Shown here piece by piece: positions 1 through 9,238 of a stretch of DNA of 64,000 nt; the stretch's first letter is position 1, and every line of letters begins with the position of its first letter. Position numbers and translations under genes: made by a program. This stretch comes from Methylobacter sp015476545. Lineage in GTDB: Bacteria > Pseudomonadota > Gammaproteobacteria > Methylococcales > Methylomonadaceae. The stretch is taken from assembly GCF_052162025.1 (NCBI RefSeq), contig NZ_CP197401.1, positions 3,410,001 to 3,474,000 of the forward strand, in the 5' to 3' direction. The notes under the pieces are model-generated. The model was not told where the DNA came from and made no database searches. It saw only the letters and a list, made by a program, of their open reading frames with translations.

Positions 1-1
1 T

Positions 2-2488
2 GCCCGAAAAACGCTTGGTGAAGCTTTTCATACCTTGCAGGATTTTTATTCACACAGTACCTGGATAGAACTAGGAAATTCATCGCCCAATCCGGACCTT
101 GGAAAAGGCTCTATCGCTAATGTTGCGCCACAGGATGCACAGACATGCACCGACGCCCCTGCGCTGGATCTTTGCTTTACGGACAATTTGACGTCTTCAT
201 ACCTGACCAGCGGCTATTTCTCTAACCAGGACAGGACACATTTATATCAGGCTGGTAGAAAATGTGCCCACGGCGGTTCCTTTGACCATACCGGCGGCTA
301 TGGCGGTATCAACAAGGACTCAAGCACCTGTTTTGTAATGGCCGGGCCAGTTCCCGTTGGTGTGTCTCCTCATGCCGATGATAACCCGGCTGCGACCCTT
401 GTGGCGCAAGATGCCACCGTCGAAGCGCTGCGTGCAATCAAGGAGCAAGTCAGTGAGCATGAGTTCAAAAGTCTGCTTGGAATTGGCCCTTCATTGGCAT
501 TTGCTGTAGATACAACGGGCAGCATGGGTTCAGTAATCAATGGTGTACAAACAGACATTCGTAATATTTTGAATTCACGGTATGGTACGCCGGATGAACC
601 GACACGCTATATCCTGTCGCCGTTTAACGATCCTTCTACGGGACCTTTGACCTCTACAAACGATGCCGACCGCTTCCTGAATGCAGTGGATAGTCTGTCT
701 CCGTGGGGAGGCGGTGATTGTCCAGAGCTGTCGATGAAAGGCGAATATGATGCATTGTCGGCCTCGGAAACCGGAGGAGAACTCTTCATGTACACAGATG
801 CGAGCGCCAAAGATGCTTATTTGGAAGGGCAAGTGAAAACGGTTGCGCAACAGAAGGATGTCAAAGTTTTTAATGGCCTTTATGGACACTGCTCTCCTTA
901 TGATCCGGCATACTTCGATATCTCCAATAGCTCTGGAGGGCAAACATTTATCCTGCAACCAGGCAAAACCGCAGGCTTTTCGCAACTAGCGAATCTCCTG
1001 GCGCGCAGTAATGCCGCTGATATTTTGGCCGTTGCCGGACCATTGAGCACTACTGTAGTCGATCACCACTTCCCTGTAGACCTTCAAACCAGCCGAATCA
1101 CTGTTTCAGTAACCAGTACCGGCGTTTCCAGTATTTCTGTTATCCGCCCGGACGGCAGTATCGTCTCTGCTAATGATACTGGCGTAACGCAACCGACTAT
1201 CCCGACGGCGGCAGGATCTGCAAAAGTGTACTCAATCGATGCTCCCCAACCTGGCGATTGGCGCATTTCTATCCAAGGCAGCGGAGATTATTCGGCTCTG
1301 GTCAATGGCGACAGCAATCTTCTGTTCAATGCCTTCCGGTTTGTCGAGCCGGGAGGACGCCCGGGACATGAGGGATATTTCCCCATTTCCGGCTTCCCTA
1401 TTGTAGGCAAAACCCAAGAGGCAATCGCACGTATGTCAGGCAAGCCACAATCCGTCTCTTTCGAACTTCGGACGCGGAACGGGCAAGTCATACAGTCTTT
1501 CAACCTGGACTCGCCTGATGCTGATGTTGGCGAACTGCTGGGAAAATTGACCATTCCTACACAAGAATTTGTAGTCTATGCCGTGGGCAATGATGCGAGT
1601 GGGCAACCTTTCCAACGTGTGCGCGCATCCCAATTCTCACCGCAGTCGTTTGCCATTTTTCCGCCCGTAGCAGTAAATATGAGCCGAGATCAGGATACTT
1701 CTTATATTTTTCAGATAAAGAATTATGGGAATGATGCAAAATTTAACTTTTCAGCACTGGATGATAAAAACTATCAGGTGAGTCTGACGTCAGGCTCGGT
1801 AAGTATCCCGGCAAACGGCAGCGCCAATGTCAAAGTGGTCATGCATCCGCCATTATCGACGCCGATCGGTACTCCGGATACACTGACGTTCACCGTGATC
1901 CAGGCAGACAATCCCAAGGCAATCAATTATGCCGTGGTTAAAAGCAATGTGGTTAATCCAATTCTCCCAGGCGATACCAATCGCGATGGCGTAGTGAATT
2001 GCGACGATTTTGCATTGGTCAAAATCTCACTCGGAAGCAGAGTGGGCGATGCCGCATTCAATCCGGCAGTGGATATGAATAGTGATGGATTGGTGGACGA
2101 GCAGGATCTGGCTGCAATCAAAGCGGCAGACAATGAGCCGCCTACGATCAATGGTCTGGAAGCCGCGCCCGATGTTTTATGGCCGGTTAACCATAAAATG
2201 GTTGCAGTAACAATAAAGGCAAACACGACGGACTGGTGCAGCGTACAGCCTCCAGTGTGCAAAATTGTTTCTGTCAGCAGTAACGAGACAGTCAATGGTC
2301 TTGGCGATGGCAACACCGATGCTGACTGGAAGATCAATGGCAATCTTGAAATGCTACTGCGGGCTGAACGTTCCGGCCAAGGCAGCGGTCGGGTATATAC
2401 AGCCAATGTTCAGTGTACCGATGCAGCAGGAAATGCCGCTACTGATTCAGTGACTATCACAGTCCCGCACTCTTCTGCGGCTCCCTGA
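2..2488 (+). CDS. HetC/VWA domain protein with dockerin-like calcium repeats (5' end outside window)
   Basis: Large extracytoplasmic protein; the reading frame is open to the left edge, so the true start and any signal peptide lie outside. The first TTG at 35 is not a convincing start, because the residues before it (LGEAFHTLQDFYSHSTW) fit a HetC-type conserved block. A von Willebrand A domain follows, with the MIDAS motif DTTGSMG near residue 160 counted from the TTG, then Ig-like beta-rich sequence. Near residues 645-700 come two EF-hand/dockerin-like loops, DTNRDGVVNCDD and DMNSDGLVDEQD, followed by a C-terminal domain with DAAGNAATDSVT. Such proteins are usually exported and bind metal or glycans. 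The exact role is unknown; surface adhesion or complex assembly is only inference. A terminator-like hairpin follows the stop. Confidence 0.8.
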   Translation, partial: ARKTLGEAFHTLQDFYSHSTWIELGNSSPNPDLGKGSIANVAPQDAQTCTDAPALDLCFTDNLTSSYLTSGYFSNQDRTHLYQAGRKCAHGGSFDHTGGYGGINKDSSTCFVMAGPVPVGVSPHADDNPAATLVAQDATVEALRAIKEQVSEHEFKSLLGIGPSLAFAVDTTGSMGSVINGVQTDIRNILNSRYGTPDEPTRYILSPFNDPSTGPLTSTNDADRFLNAVDSLSPWGGGDCPELSMKGEYDALSASETGGELFMYTDASAKDAYLEGQVKTVAQQKDVKVFNGLYGHCSPYDPAYFDISNSSGGQTFILQPGKTAGFSQLANLLARSNAADILAVAGPLSTTVVDHHFPVDLQTSRITVSVTSTGVSSISVIRPDGSIVSANDTGVTQPTIPTAAGSAKVYSIDAPQPGDWRISIQGSGDYSALVNGDSNLLFNAFRFVEPGGRPGHEGYFPISGFPIVGKTQEAIARMSGKPQSVSFELRTRNGQVIQSFNLDSPDADVGELLGKLTIPTQEFVVYAVGNDASGQPFQRVRASQFSPQSFAIFPPVAVNMSRDQDTSYIFQIKNYGNDAKFNFSALDDKNYQVSLTSGSVSIPANGSANVKVVMHPPLSTPIGTPDTLTFTVIQADNPKAINYAVVKSNVVNPILPGDTNRDGVVNCDDFALVKISLGSRVGDAAFNPAVDMNSDGLVDEQDLAAIKAADNEPPTINGLEAAPDVLWPVNHKMVAVTIKANTTDWCSVQPPVCKIVSVSSNETVNGLGDGNTDADWKINGNLEMLLRAERSGQGSGRVYTANVQCTDAAGNAATDSVTITVPHSSAAP

Positions 2489-2548
2489 CCACCTGCTGCA
2501 AAACACAGTGTTTTAACCCGGCCTGTACCGTTTTAATCGATGAAAAAC

Positions 2549-2575
2549 GCAAGGTGAAAGTTGATTTCACCTTGC
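2549..2575. terminator. Terminator-like hairpin between convergent genes
   Basis: Perfect 11-bp stem GCAAGGTGAAA/TTTCACCTTGC around a 5-base loop. It lies just after the VWA protein and before the 3' end of the convergent fic remnant, so it could serve both. There is no long T-run, so it may act only weakly as an intrinsic terminator. Confidence 0.55.
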
Positions 2576-2620
2576 ATCTTATGTGCTTCTATTACGCTAA
2601 TTTTCGATAGGCACAGTCGA

Positions 2621-3184
2621 CTATGTGAACGTTCCCGCCAATTTTCGGCCTTGCTCCGTGAGGCGATATTGCTGCAATCGACTGTTGGGTTTGTCGGGAA
2701 TGGTCATTTCAATAAAGCCCGCTTCCAGCGCAGGTTTCAGGTAGCGCTCGCGGAATGATTCCCTGTCTTTTAGTGTTAGATCGGTTTGCAATTCGTTTCG
2801 AGTCAGCGGCTTATCAACTCTAAAAAGCGCTTTTATCAATGCCTCGACTTGCGGGGTAACTTGCTGGCCGACTTGCTGGGTGTTGTTTCCGGCAGCGCTT
2901 TGAACGGTTTCTAAAATCACGCCCAGCATAAACTCGACAAAAGGCGCGGAATCGGTCTTTTGCGTGCTCAGGTTGATCACCTGGTAATACTCGCTTTGAT
3001 GCGCGTGCACCATGCTTTCAACGGATAGTTGAGCGAGCAACGGTTTCCACTGGCTCAAGATCAGTGTTTGCCATAAGCGCCCATACGCCCGTTGCCATCG
3101 CTGAAAGGGTGAATGAATTCGAATTCGTAGTGGAATACCGAACGGGTGATTAACGGGTGTTGATCGCTGGCGGCCAGCCAGCTA
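2621..3184 (-). pseudogene. Fic-family protein, 3' remnant with frameshift, cut by IS630
   Basis: Fic enzymes transfer AMP or other phosphate-containing groups to target proteins. The minus strand from 3184 reads a Fic core including FEFIHPFSDGNGRMG, the catalytic HPFx(D/E)GNGR loop. It then runs into a stop unless one base is added in the run at about 3077-3084. With that correction the frame continues LWQTLILSQW and joins the 145-codon C-terminal part (2621-3058), which has the winged-helix-like tail usual in this family. The 5' half is replaced by the IS630 copy at 3185-4218. No matching N-terminal part is found on the other side of that IS or elsewhere in the window. The gene is therefore broken twice, by a 1-nt frameshift and by IS truncation or rearrangement. 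Confidence 0.8.
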
Positions 3185-4218
3185 GAGCATTTATTTTTTA
3201 GTCAGAAACATAGCCTGAATGCCTGAAGAAGTTCAGGCATTCGTCGGGATGAAACCGCTCCATTAATTGGCCGACAGTGCGCCAGAGATTGTCATAAGTT
3301 CGTGCCGCTGCCTTGCGCAAAAGCGCCTTCAGCTTGGCGAAAACCTGCTCGATCGGATTCAGATCAGGGCTGTAAGGCGGCAGGTATTTGATCGTCGCCC
3401 CGTGTGCTTCAACAATATCCCGGACTTCCGCCACCTTATGCGCAGGCAGGTTGTCACAAATAACAATATCACCGGGTTTCAAAGTTGGCGCCAGCTGCGA
3501 ACGCAGGTATTCCTTGAAGGCTTCGCCCGTCATGGCTTGATCCACACACCAGGGTGCCGTGAGTTTGTCGGCACGCAAGCCGGCAATAAAAGTCAGCGTT
3601 TGCCAGTGACCAGCTGGGGCAGCATCCCGGCAGCGAGCACCACCCAAGGCCCGTCCATAACGACGGATCATGTTGGTAGATAGCCCTGTTTCGTCCAGAA
3701 ACACCAACTTCGACAGATCGCAGGTTTGCTGCCAGGCTTGCCATTGCTCGCGAGCCCTGGCGACATCCTCGCGCTGCTGTTCACTGGCAACGACCGTTTT
3801 TTTTATAGCGATAGCCCAGTTTGTGCCGGATAAACTTATCAATGGCCGAAATCGATACACTCAGGGCTTGTTCAGTTTCCAGCCAATCCTGCAGTTCCTT
3901 CAAGGTCATCGATGGGCTGTTCGCCAACTGTTCCTTGATGGCGGCTGCATAGGGTTCCAACAGGGCCCGTCTGTAACCACCGATCGGCTTGCTCTGAACG
4001 CCGCCGGTGTTTTTCCAGAGTTGATGCACTCTGGAGACAAAGGAGGGGCTGACTTGATAGTGCGCGCTGACTTCGCGTGTCGTTTTGCCGCTGTCAACAG
4101 CCTTCGCGACACGCAAGCGCAAGTCTTCTGAGTAAGGTTTGGGCATCTTCGGTCATTCTCATTCAATGAAGCCCCATTTTAGCAATACGGCTTGATCTTA
4201 GGTAACAGATAAATGCTC
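3185..4218 (-). mobile_element. IS630-family insertion sequence, copy 1 (1034 bp)
   Basis: The ends read GAGCATTTAT inward on both sides and are flanked by TA dinucleotides (3183-3184 and 4219-4220), the usual IS630 target. The element carries a two-frame DDE transposase. Two more copies of the same 1034-bp length lie at 5155-6188 (same orientation) and 62437-63470 (opposite), with identical translated transposases. This copy cuts the fic remnant. Confidence 0.93.
3198..4146 (-). CDS. IS630 transposase, two frames joined at an A8 slippery run
   Basis: Catalyses cut-and-paste transposition into TA. The upstream frame starts at 4146 (MPKPYSEDLRLRVAKAV) and encodes the helix-turn-helix DNA-binding part. 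It ends shortly after a run of eight A residues (coding strand, 3797-3804). The downstream frame encodes the DDE catalytic core: LVFLDETGL (first D), DIVICDNLPAHK (second D) and LNPIEQVFAKLK (final E). Joining them at the A8 run gives YKKTVVASEQ, which fits the family. Because all three copies share this arrangement, it is probably programmed or transcriptional slippage rather than decay. Confidence 0.88.
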
Positions 4219-4333
4219 TAGTTGACAGTGTGCGCTGATATCCTAAAGAACCCATCGACACCCTTGATGCGATTCACTGTGTTCAACTCATCCCCTCTGG
4301 CTGCGTTGCTCCTTGCGCCCTATTGGATTATCC

Positions 4334-4364
4334 CCGCATAAGCCCTATGGATGTGGCTTATGCG
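4334..4364. terminator. Hairpin downstream of the PEP-CTERM lectin gene
   Basis: Perfect 11-bp stem CCGCATAAGCC/GGCTTATGCGG with a 9-base loop, about 55 bases beyond the stop of the minus-strand lectin gene. It could be a terminator or part of a dispersed intergenic repeat. The rest of 4221-4419 shows no gene. Confidence 0.45.
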
Positions 4365-4419
4365 GAGAAAATGACGGGATCATTTCCTGCCGATGCAGTG
4401 GTCAGCGCATCCTGTCAGA

Positions 4420-4974
4420 CTACAAGATTCCCTGCTGACTTTTACGTCTAGCGCCAAGTAAACCTAGTAATCCTGAACCGAAAAGCCAGACTGCGGCAGG
4501 AACGGGTACGGCACTAGGAGCATTCTCATACTCTACATAATATCCGGTTATCCAACTGTCAGCTGACCCAATATCATTCCAATAGTTGTTAGTCCATTTC
4601 ATCAGATAATTTTCGCCGCCACAGCAATTGTTGGGTTCCCCTCCTGCCCAATTTGTATAAGACCACGTTTCCCCGGTTATCCATTCCCATATCCCTTCAT
4701 GTCCTGCATCAAAGGCGCCCAAATAACCAAAAGCGTTACCCGCTATAGATGATATGAACTGATCTTCGCCGGCATCTGAAACAGTAGCCAAATGTCCATT
4801 CACTCCATTGTGAAGGGAGCCTGCAGCGCCGTTCACTGCGTTATCCCAACTGATATTTCCAGTACTGATAAAATCATACCAGTGGCCATTGCCAGCATAT
4901 TGCACCGGCGCGGCATTCGCCGAACCCACTGAAGCCAACAGTGCAATACTGCTCAATAAAACTAATTTCTTCAT
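4420..4974 (-). CDS. Exported C-type-lectin-like protein with PEP-CTERM-like sorting tail
   Basis: A secreted protein anchored or processed by an exosortase-type system (family knowledge). It has an N-terminal signal peptide (MKKLVLLSSIALLASVGSANA) and a middle domain with the lectin-fold hallmarks GHLATVSDAGED, WEWITGETWSYTNWAGGEPNN and a Cys pair. The tail is VPVPAAVWLFGSGLLGL followed by ARRK, the hydrophobic-plus-basic sorting signal. The start at 4974 is preferred over the ATG at 4980, because AAGG lies 8 bases upstream of it. The gene is alone between two IS630 copies in the same orientation, so it could have moved as cargo. Its ligand is unknown. Confidence 0.85.
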   Translation of the reverse strand: MKKLVLLSSIALLASVGSANAAPVQYAGNGHWYDFISTGNISWDNAVNGAAGSLHNGVNGHLATVSDAGEDQFISSIAGNAFGYLGAFDAGHEGIWEWITGETWSYTNWAGGEPNNCCGGENYLMKWTNNYWNDIGSADSWITGYYVEYENAPSAVPVPAAVWLFGSGLLGLLGARRKSQQGIL

Positions 4975-5154
4975 AACCATTACCTTTAATTCCGTTTATA
5001 ATTCAAAACATTAGCAGCCTGTAAGAGACTGCTGCACAACTGCACATTACTTAATGCAGGGCTTGAGTATAGTAGCAGAATATTTTCAAAAATATGAGAA
5101 AGTTCACAGAAAAACCCGAGACTACACAATTGACAATTTCAACTCCATATGTTA

Positions 5155-6188
5155 GAGCATTTATTTTTTAGTCAGAAACATAGCCTGAATGCCTGAAGAA
5201 GTTCAGGCATTCGTCGGGATGAAACCGCTCCATTAATTGGCCGACAGTGCGCCAGAGATTGTCATAAGTTCGTGCCGCTGCCTTGCGCAAAAGCGCCTTC
5301 AGCTTGGCGAAAACCTGCTCGATCGGATTCAGATCAGGGCTGTAAGGCGGCAGGTATTTGATCGTCGCCCCGTGTGCTTCAACAATATCCCGGACTTCCG
5401 CCACCTTATGCGCAGGCAGGTTGTCACAAATAACAATATCACCGGGTTTCAAAGTTGGCGCCAGCTGCGAACGCAGGTATTCCTTGAAGGCTTCGCCCGT
5501 CATGGCTTGATCCACACACCAGGGTGCCGTGAGTTTGTCGGCACGCAAGCCGGCAATAAAAGTCAGCGTTTGCCAGTGACCAGCTGGGGCAGCATCCCGG
5601 CAGCGAGCACCACCCAAGGCCCGTCCATAACGACGGATCATGTTGGTAGATAGCCCTGTTTCGTCCAGAAACACCAACTTCGACAGATCGCAGGTTTGCT
5701 GCCAGGCTTGCCATTGCTCGCGAGCCCTGGCGACATCCTCGCGCTGCTGTTCACTGGCAACGACCGTTTTTTTTATAGCGATAGCCCAGTTTGTGCCGGA
5801 TAAACTTATCAATGGCCGAAATCGATACACTCAGGGCTTGTTCAGTTTCCAGCCAATCCTGCAGTTCCTTCAAGGTCATCGATGGGCTGTTCGCCAACTG
5901 TTCCTTGATGGCGGCTGCATAGGGTTCCAACAGGGCCCGTCTGTAACCACCGATCGGCTTGCTCTGAACGCCGCCGGTGTTTTTCCAGAGTTGATGCACT
6001 CTGGAGACAAAGGAGGGGCTGACTTGATAGTGCGCGCTGACTTCGCGTGTCGTTTTGCCGCTGTCAACAGCCTTCGCGACACGCAAGCGCAAGTCTTCTG
6101 AGTAAGGTTTGGGCATCTTCGGTCATTCTCATTCAATGAAGCCCCATTTTAGCAATACGGCTTGATCTTAGGTAACAGATAAATGCTC
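5155..6188 (-). mobile_element. IS630-family insertion sequence, copy 2 (1034 bp)
   Basis: Same length, ends and coding content as the copy at 3185-4218, flanked by TA at 5153-5154 and 6189-6190. It interrupts an hsdR-type gene on its right. With copy 1 it forms a directly repeated pair around the lectin gene, resembling a composite transposon. Confidence 0.93.
5168..6116 (-). CDS. IS630 transposase (copy 2), two frames joined at an A8 run
   Basis: Translation identical to the transposase of copy 1: an HTH-containing upstream frame from 6116 and a DDE catalytic frame ending at 5168, joined at the eight-A run at 5767-5774. The catalytic residues lie in LDETGL, CDNLPAHK and NPIEQVF. The identity to the other two copies points to recent transposition or gene conversion. 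Confidence 0.88.
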
Positions 6189-6190
6189 TA

Positions 6191-7367
6191 GAACTTTGCG
6201 GCGGTTGCTGTTGTCGCGCACATCCAGAAACCAGATGCCGCTTTCCTTTTCCAGCTGTTTTAAATAAGGGCGGCCATTGGTGGCGAAAGTAAGGGGAACT
6301 TTGAACTCGCCATAGTTGGTTTCAAGAGTGAATGCGCCTTGCTCCAGCAAACCTTTGGCGTAGCGTTTGGCTTGCCCGATATCGTCGTAGACATTCTTCG
6401 CGCTCTTTTTGGCTTCAACCACGGCAACGGGGGTTAGGCCCATAAAGAGGACATAGTCGGCGGGGCCCGAATCGGTTGGCCATTCGGCAATGGCGCGGTT
6501 GGCGTTGGCTATCGGGCGGGCGCCTTTGGAATATCGGAGATTGACGCTATCGGCCTCCCAACCTGCTTCGATAAGCTGTTCATCGATCAGAATACGGGTT
6601 TCGGCTTCGCTCAGGTGTAGTGTGGATTTTTCGACACGGCGAATTTGCTCGGCCTGTTGTTGTTTTTCGAGTCCGGTAAAAAACTTGAAGTATTCAATGT
6701 TGGCCGCATCCATTTTGGCGCGGAATTGTGCCAGCTTGGCCTCGTGCTCGGTGGCGATCTGTTCCCAGACCTGGCTTTCGCTCGCCATCTGTTCGGCGCG
6801 TTGCTGTTCGGCTGCGGCTTTTTGGGCTTCAATCTTTTTCTGTTCTTCAGCGCGGGCTAACCGGTCTTCCGCCGTTTTCGTTTGTTTTTGCAGTTCCTGT
6901 AGTGTCTGTTCGAGTTGGCGCACTTTTTCGGAAGGGTCCTGCGGTTTTACAAACGGCTCCAGTTTGAAGCCTTTGGCTTTATCACCACCGAATTGAATAT
7001 GAAACCAGGCGCTGAGCGCATGACCTACCTGTAAAGCTTTAAGGGCATCACGGTGGGAGGATGAGGTAATGTCGTGGGTCGCAGGATTGCCGAGTTTTCT
7101 TAAGGCATGGAAAGCATCTTTGACTTGTTTGTCCAGCCTGAGGGTGTAGTCCAGCTCTCTTAACAGGTCGACCTGTTTGACATCGCTGCCGGAGTCAACT
7201 CCCACGCGGGAGGCGATGGTTTTGGCAAGTTCTTCGCCCAGTTGGCGCATTTTGATCAGCGTGGTGTTGGGGTCGGGCACGAAACAGGCTTCGGCAGTTT
7301 GGGCCAATCGCACCAGTAACTCATCATGGTGTTTAAGAAAGTCAAAATTACTAAGGGTTGGATTCAA
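6191..7367 (-). pseudogene. Type I restriction HsdR-like protein, N-terminal 392 codons only
   Basis: HsdR subunits cut DNA after ATP-driven translocation. This fragment starts at a TTG (7367) with a DUF4145-like helical domain (about residues 1-130). A long Gln/Glu/Ala-rich coiled coil follows (about 140-240), then the HSDR_N nuclease region. There GPADYVLFMG and VAVVEAKKS supply the D and ExK of the PD-(D/E)xK site. The whole helicase motor and C-terminal domain are missing: the gene runs into the IS630 copy 2 and stops at 6168 inside it. Neither the rest of hsdR nor a partner hsdM/hsdS is found near. This is a dead remnant, distinct in sequence from the full-length hsdR near 58 kb. Confidence 0.85.
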
Positions 7368-7403
7368 AATAACATCCCGATGTCGATTTTTTTATGAGCC
7401 CCC

Positions 7404-7468
7404 GTGGGAGCGATGCCTTCATCGCGACTTGCGGAGATCTTTAGTCGCGATGAAGGCATCGCTCCCAC
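7404..7468. repeat. Perfect 26-bp palindrome (REP-like)
   Basis: Arms GTGGGAGCGATGCCTTCATC... (7404-7429) and its exact reverse complement (7443-7468) enclose a 13-base spacer. Palindromes with a GTGGGAGCGATGCC-type core are dispersed intergenic repeats in several gammaproteobacteria. It lies just upstream of the truncated hsdR-like gene and could form a strong hairpin in RNA. Confidence 0.75.
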
Positions 7469-7525
7469 AGCCGCCAAGCGGATTTAAAAACAGGCAATTA
7501 TTGATTGTCGAATCCTTAGTTCCAT

Positions 7526-7660
7526 CTACAACTTTACCTTTTCCACGGCGATTGGCTTGCTATTCGAGCCGAGCAAAATGTAATCGATGAATCGGTTGTA
7601 GCCGTAACCCATATCGGCCGCGATGGCTTCAAGTAAGAACGCTTCAACAAGGGTTCGCCG
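7526..7660 (-). pseudogene. Possible relic of an HsdR/nuclease N-terminal segment
   Basis: On the minus strand one frame reads AADMGYGYNRFIDYILLGSN and then KPIAVEKVKL before a TAG at 7526-7528. This resembles the DY-(V/I)L-x-G-x-x-KP-(I/L)AV-x-E-(A/V)-K nuclease stretch of type I R subunits. No start or upstream domain is visible. The rest of 7469-7876 holds nothing else I can identify. A weak call, supported mainly by resemblance and by the neighbouring hsdR fragment. Confidence 0.3.
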
Positions 7661-7876
7661 GTTACGTGACCATCAAGCATAGTAGAACTCTGGCGGCGCC
7701 TGGATCGTCTTGAACCGGCATAAGTTTTAATCGCCCGTAATCTAGCAGATCGGTAAGGACATATCAATGTTCGGCAGACAACGCCTGATCTGCCGGTCTG
7801 ACAGTGTTGAGTATCGGTTAGCAGCCACGCTTTCGGGCTGCAGAGCTTATGCTTCACCGCTATTGACCAATATGGC

Positions 7877-9238
7877 TTAAGCAAATTTCTTCTTCAACCG
7901 CCAAAAAGCCACAGCGGAAACCAGCACTATCCCGCAAGCGGAAGCGATCAGCATCAAACCCAGAAACAAGATTTGCCTGAAGGTATAATCCACCAATTCT
8001 TTGCCGCTGGCCTGGGCTTGCCAGACCGCCGCACCTAATCGGGTTGACACCCCCTCAAGCTTATCGGAAGCCAGAGTCTGGTCGAAAGCCTGAAGCAGCT
8101 TCGCCAGGTCTTGCGCAGTAGCGTTGATCTGCGCTGCAGCCGCAGTGTAGTCGTTGATGCGGAAAGGCTCGGCGTTCGGACTCGACGGGCTGGCTTGGAG
8201 TTGCCGCACCACATCTTGGAAAGACTTTAGGGTAGCGGTAGACGCGTTGGACATCTGTCTGCCAGCGTCCAGTGCTTTCTCGGCTTGGACGGTGAGGCTG
8301 ATGAGCCCCGGCTGGTGCGCGTCCAGGGCTTGGATGATCTGTTGGCGCTCTGTACTGATGAATCCTGGCAGGCGCTCCGCTGTCTGGCTGAACCGATCTG
8401 CCGATTCGGACAGTTGGGTGGTGTTAGCCAGCAACTTTTCCATCTCAGGCATTTCTGCCGTATGTATGGCCAGTAATTCGGTTTCCCAGCGGATCAGAAT
8501 TGGCATGTGTCTGGCCAGGAACAAGCCGCGTTCCGCGAACAACCGTGTGTTGGCCAACTCGCGGGTAGCGGGGTCGAGTCCCGCCAAGGGGTCGATAGCG
8601 AGCAGATTGAACACACTGCTGGTTATCCTTGGGTTGGAGCTGCGGTTAATCTCGGCGGCTTCGGACGCAAAGCCAAATGATCCGAGATCACGGGGCGAAC
8701 GCACATTCGGGTGTTGCTCGTGCCAGGCTTTAATGGCGGTACGCAGTTCCGAGAGCTGTTCTTCTTTTAGTGTCTTCGAGGCGATCTGCCAAATCCCCTT
8801 CTCTACCTCTTGAGAAGCGATCAGATAGGGTTTAACTGATTTGCCGTAGAAGGTGGGCATCCAATAATCCTCGACATTCATCCGGTTCAAGCTGGCGAAG
8901 ATGACCATATCGAGGAGATTGGCATAGGTGTTGGCCCCGGTGGCGATGGCCAATATATCATTGGTAGTGGTGATCCGGCGCTGTAGAAGGGTTCGCCTTC
9001 GGGTGGCCTTATCGTCTTCTCCCTGCAACTGGCCTATGGCAAGATTGAGTGTTTCAATAGAATTGTCAGCAAAGCGAAGCAACTGGGATTGCAGTTCGAC
9101 GGGATCGGGTGCTTCGTTTTCTTGGTTGAGTGAAAACATGGAACTGATACCCTTTTCAGGCAACTCCAGGGTATTTTTGAGCAAATTGCAACCGCTCATG
9201 CCCAAGACCAAGACAAGTAGCAGAACAACCTTCGGCAC
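7877..9238 (-). CDS. Membrane-attached lipoprotein of unknown function
   Basis: Not recognised as a named family. It starts at a GTG (9238) followed by a lipoprotein signal with lipobox LGMSGC, so the mature protein should be lipidated at Cys17. The body is almost all helical, with heptad-like stretches (TTQLSESADRFSQTAERL and the region after it) typical of a long periplasmic coiled coil. Near the C-terminus is a strong membrane segment (ILFLGLMLIASACGIVLVSA) followed by the basic tail RLKKKFA. Anchors at both ends suggest that it spans or bridges membranes. It stands alone, over 200 bases downstream of the potassium channel gene. Confidence 0.75.
   Translation of the reverse strand: MPKVVLLLVLVLGMSGCNLLKNTLELPEKGISSMFSLNQENEAPDPVELQSQLLRFADNSIETLNLAIGQLQGEDDKATRRRTLLQRRITTTNDILAIATGANTYANLLDMVIFASLNRMNVEDYWMPTFYGKSVKPYLIASQEVEKGIWQIASKTLKEEQLSELRTAIKAWHEQHPNVRSPRDLGSFGFASEAAEINRSSNPRITSSVFNLLAIDPLAGLDPATRELANTRLFAERGLFLARHMPILIRWETELLAIHTAEMPEMEKLLANTTQLSESADRFSQTAERLPGFISTERQQIIQALDAHQPGLISLTVQAEKALDAGRQMSNASTATLKSFQDVVRQLQASPSSPNAEPFRINDYTAAAAQINATAQDLAKLLQAFDQTLASDKLEGVSTRLGAAVWQAQASGKELVDYTFRQILFLGLMLIASACGIVLVSAVAFWRLKKKFA

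Noticed and set aside
3183..6190. Possibility that removal of the whole IS-lectin-IS unit would join fic and hsdR into one gene
   Set aside because: The joined flanks give different frames and no sensible continuation, so this is not a simple insertion into one gene.
7534..7884. Minus-strand frame of 116 codons
   Set aside because: Overlaps the lipoprotein gene end and the better relic frame; composition is not protein-like.
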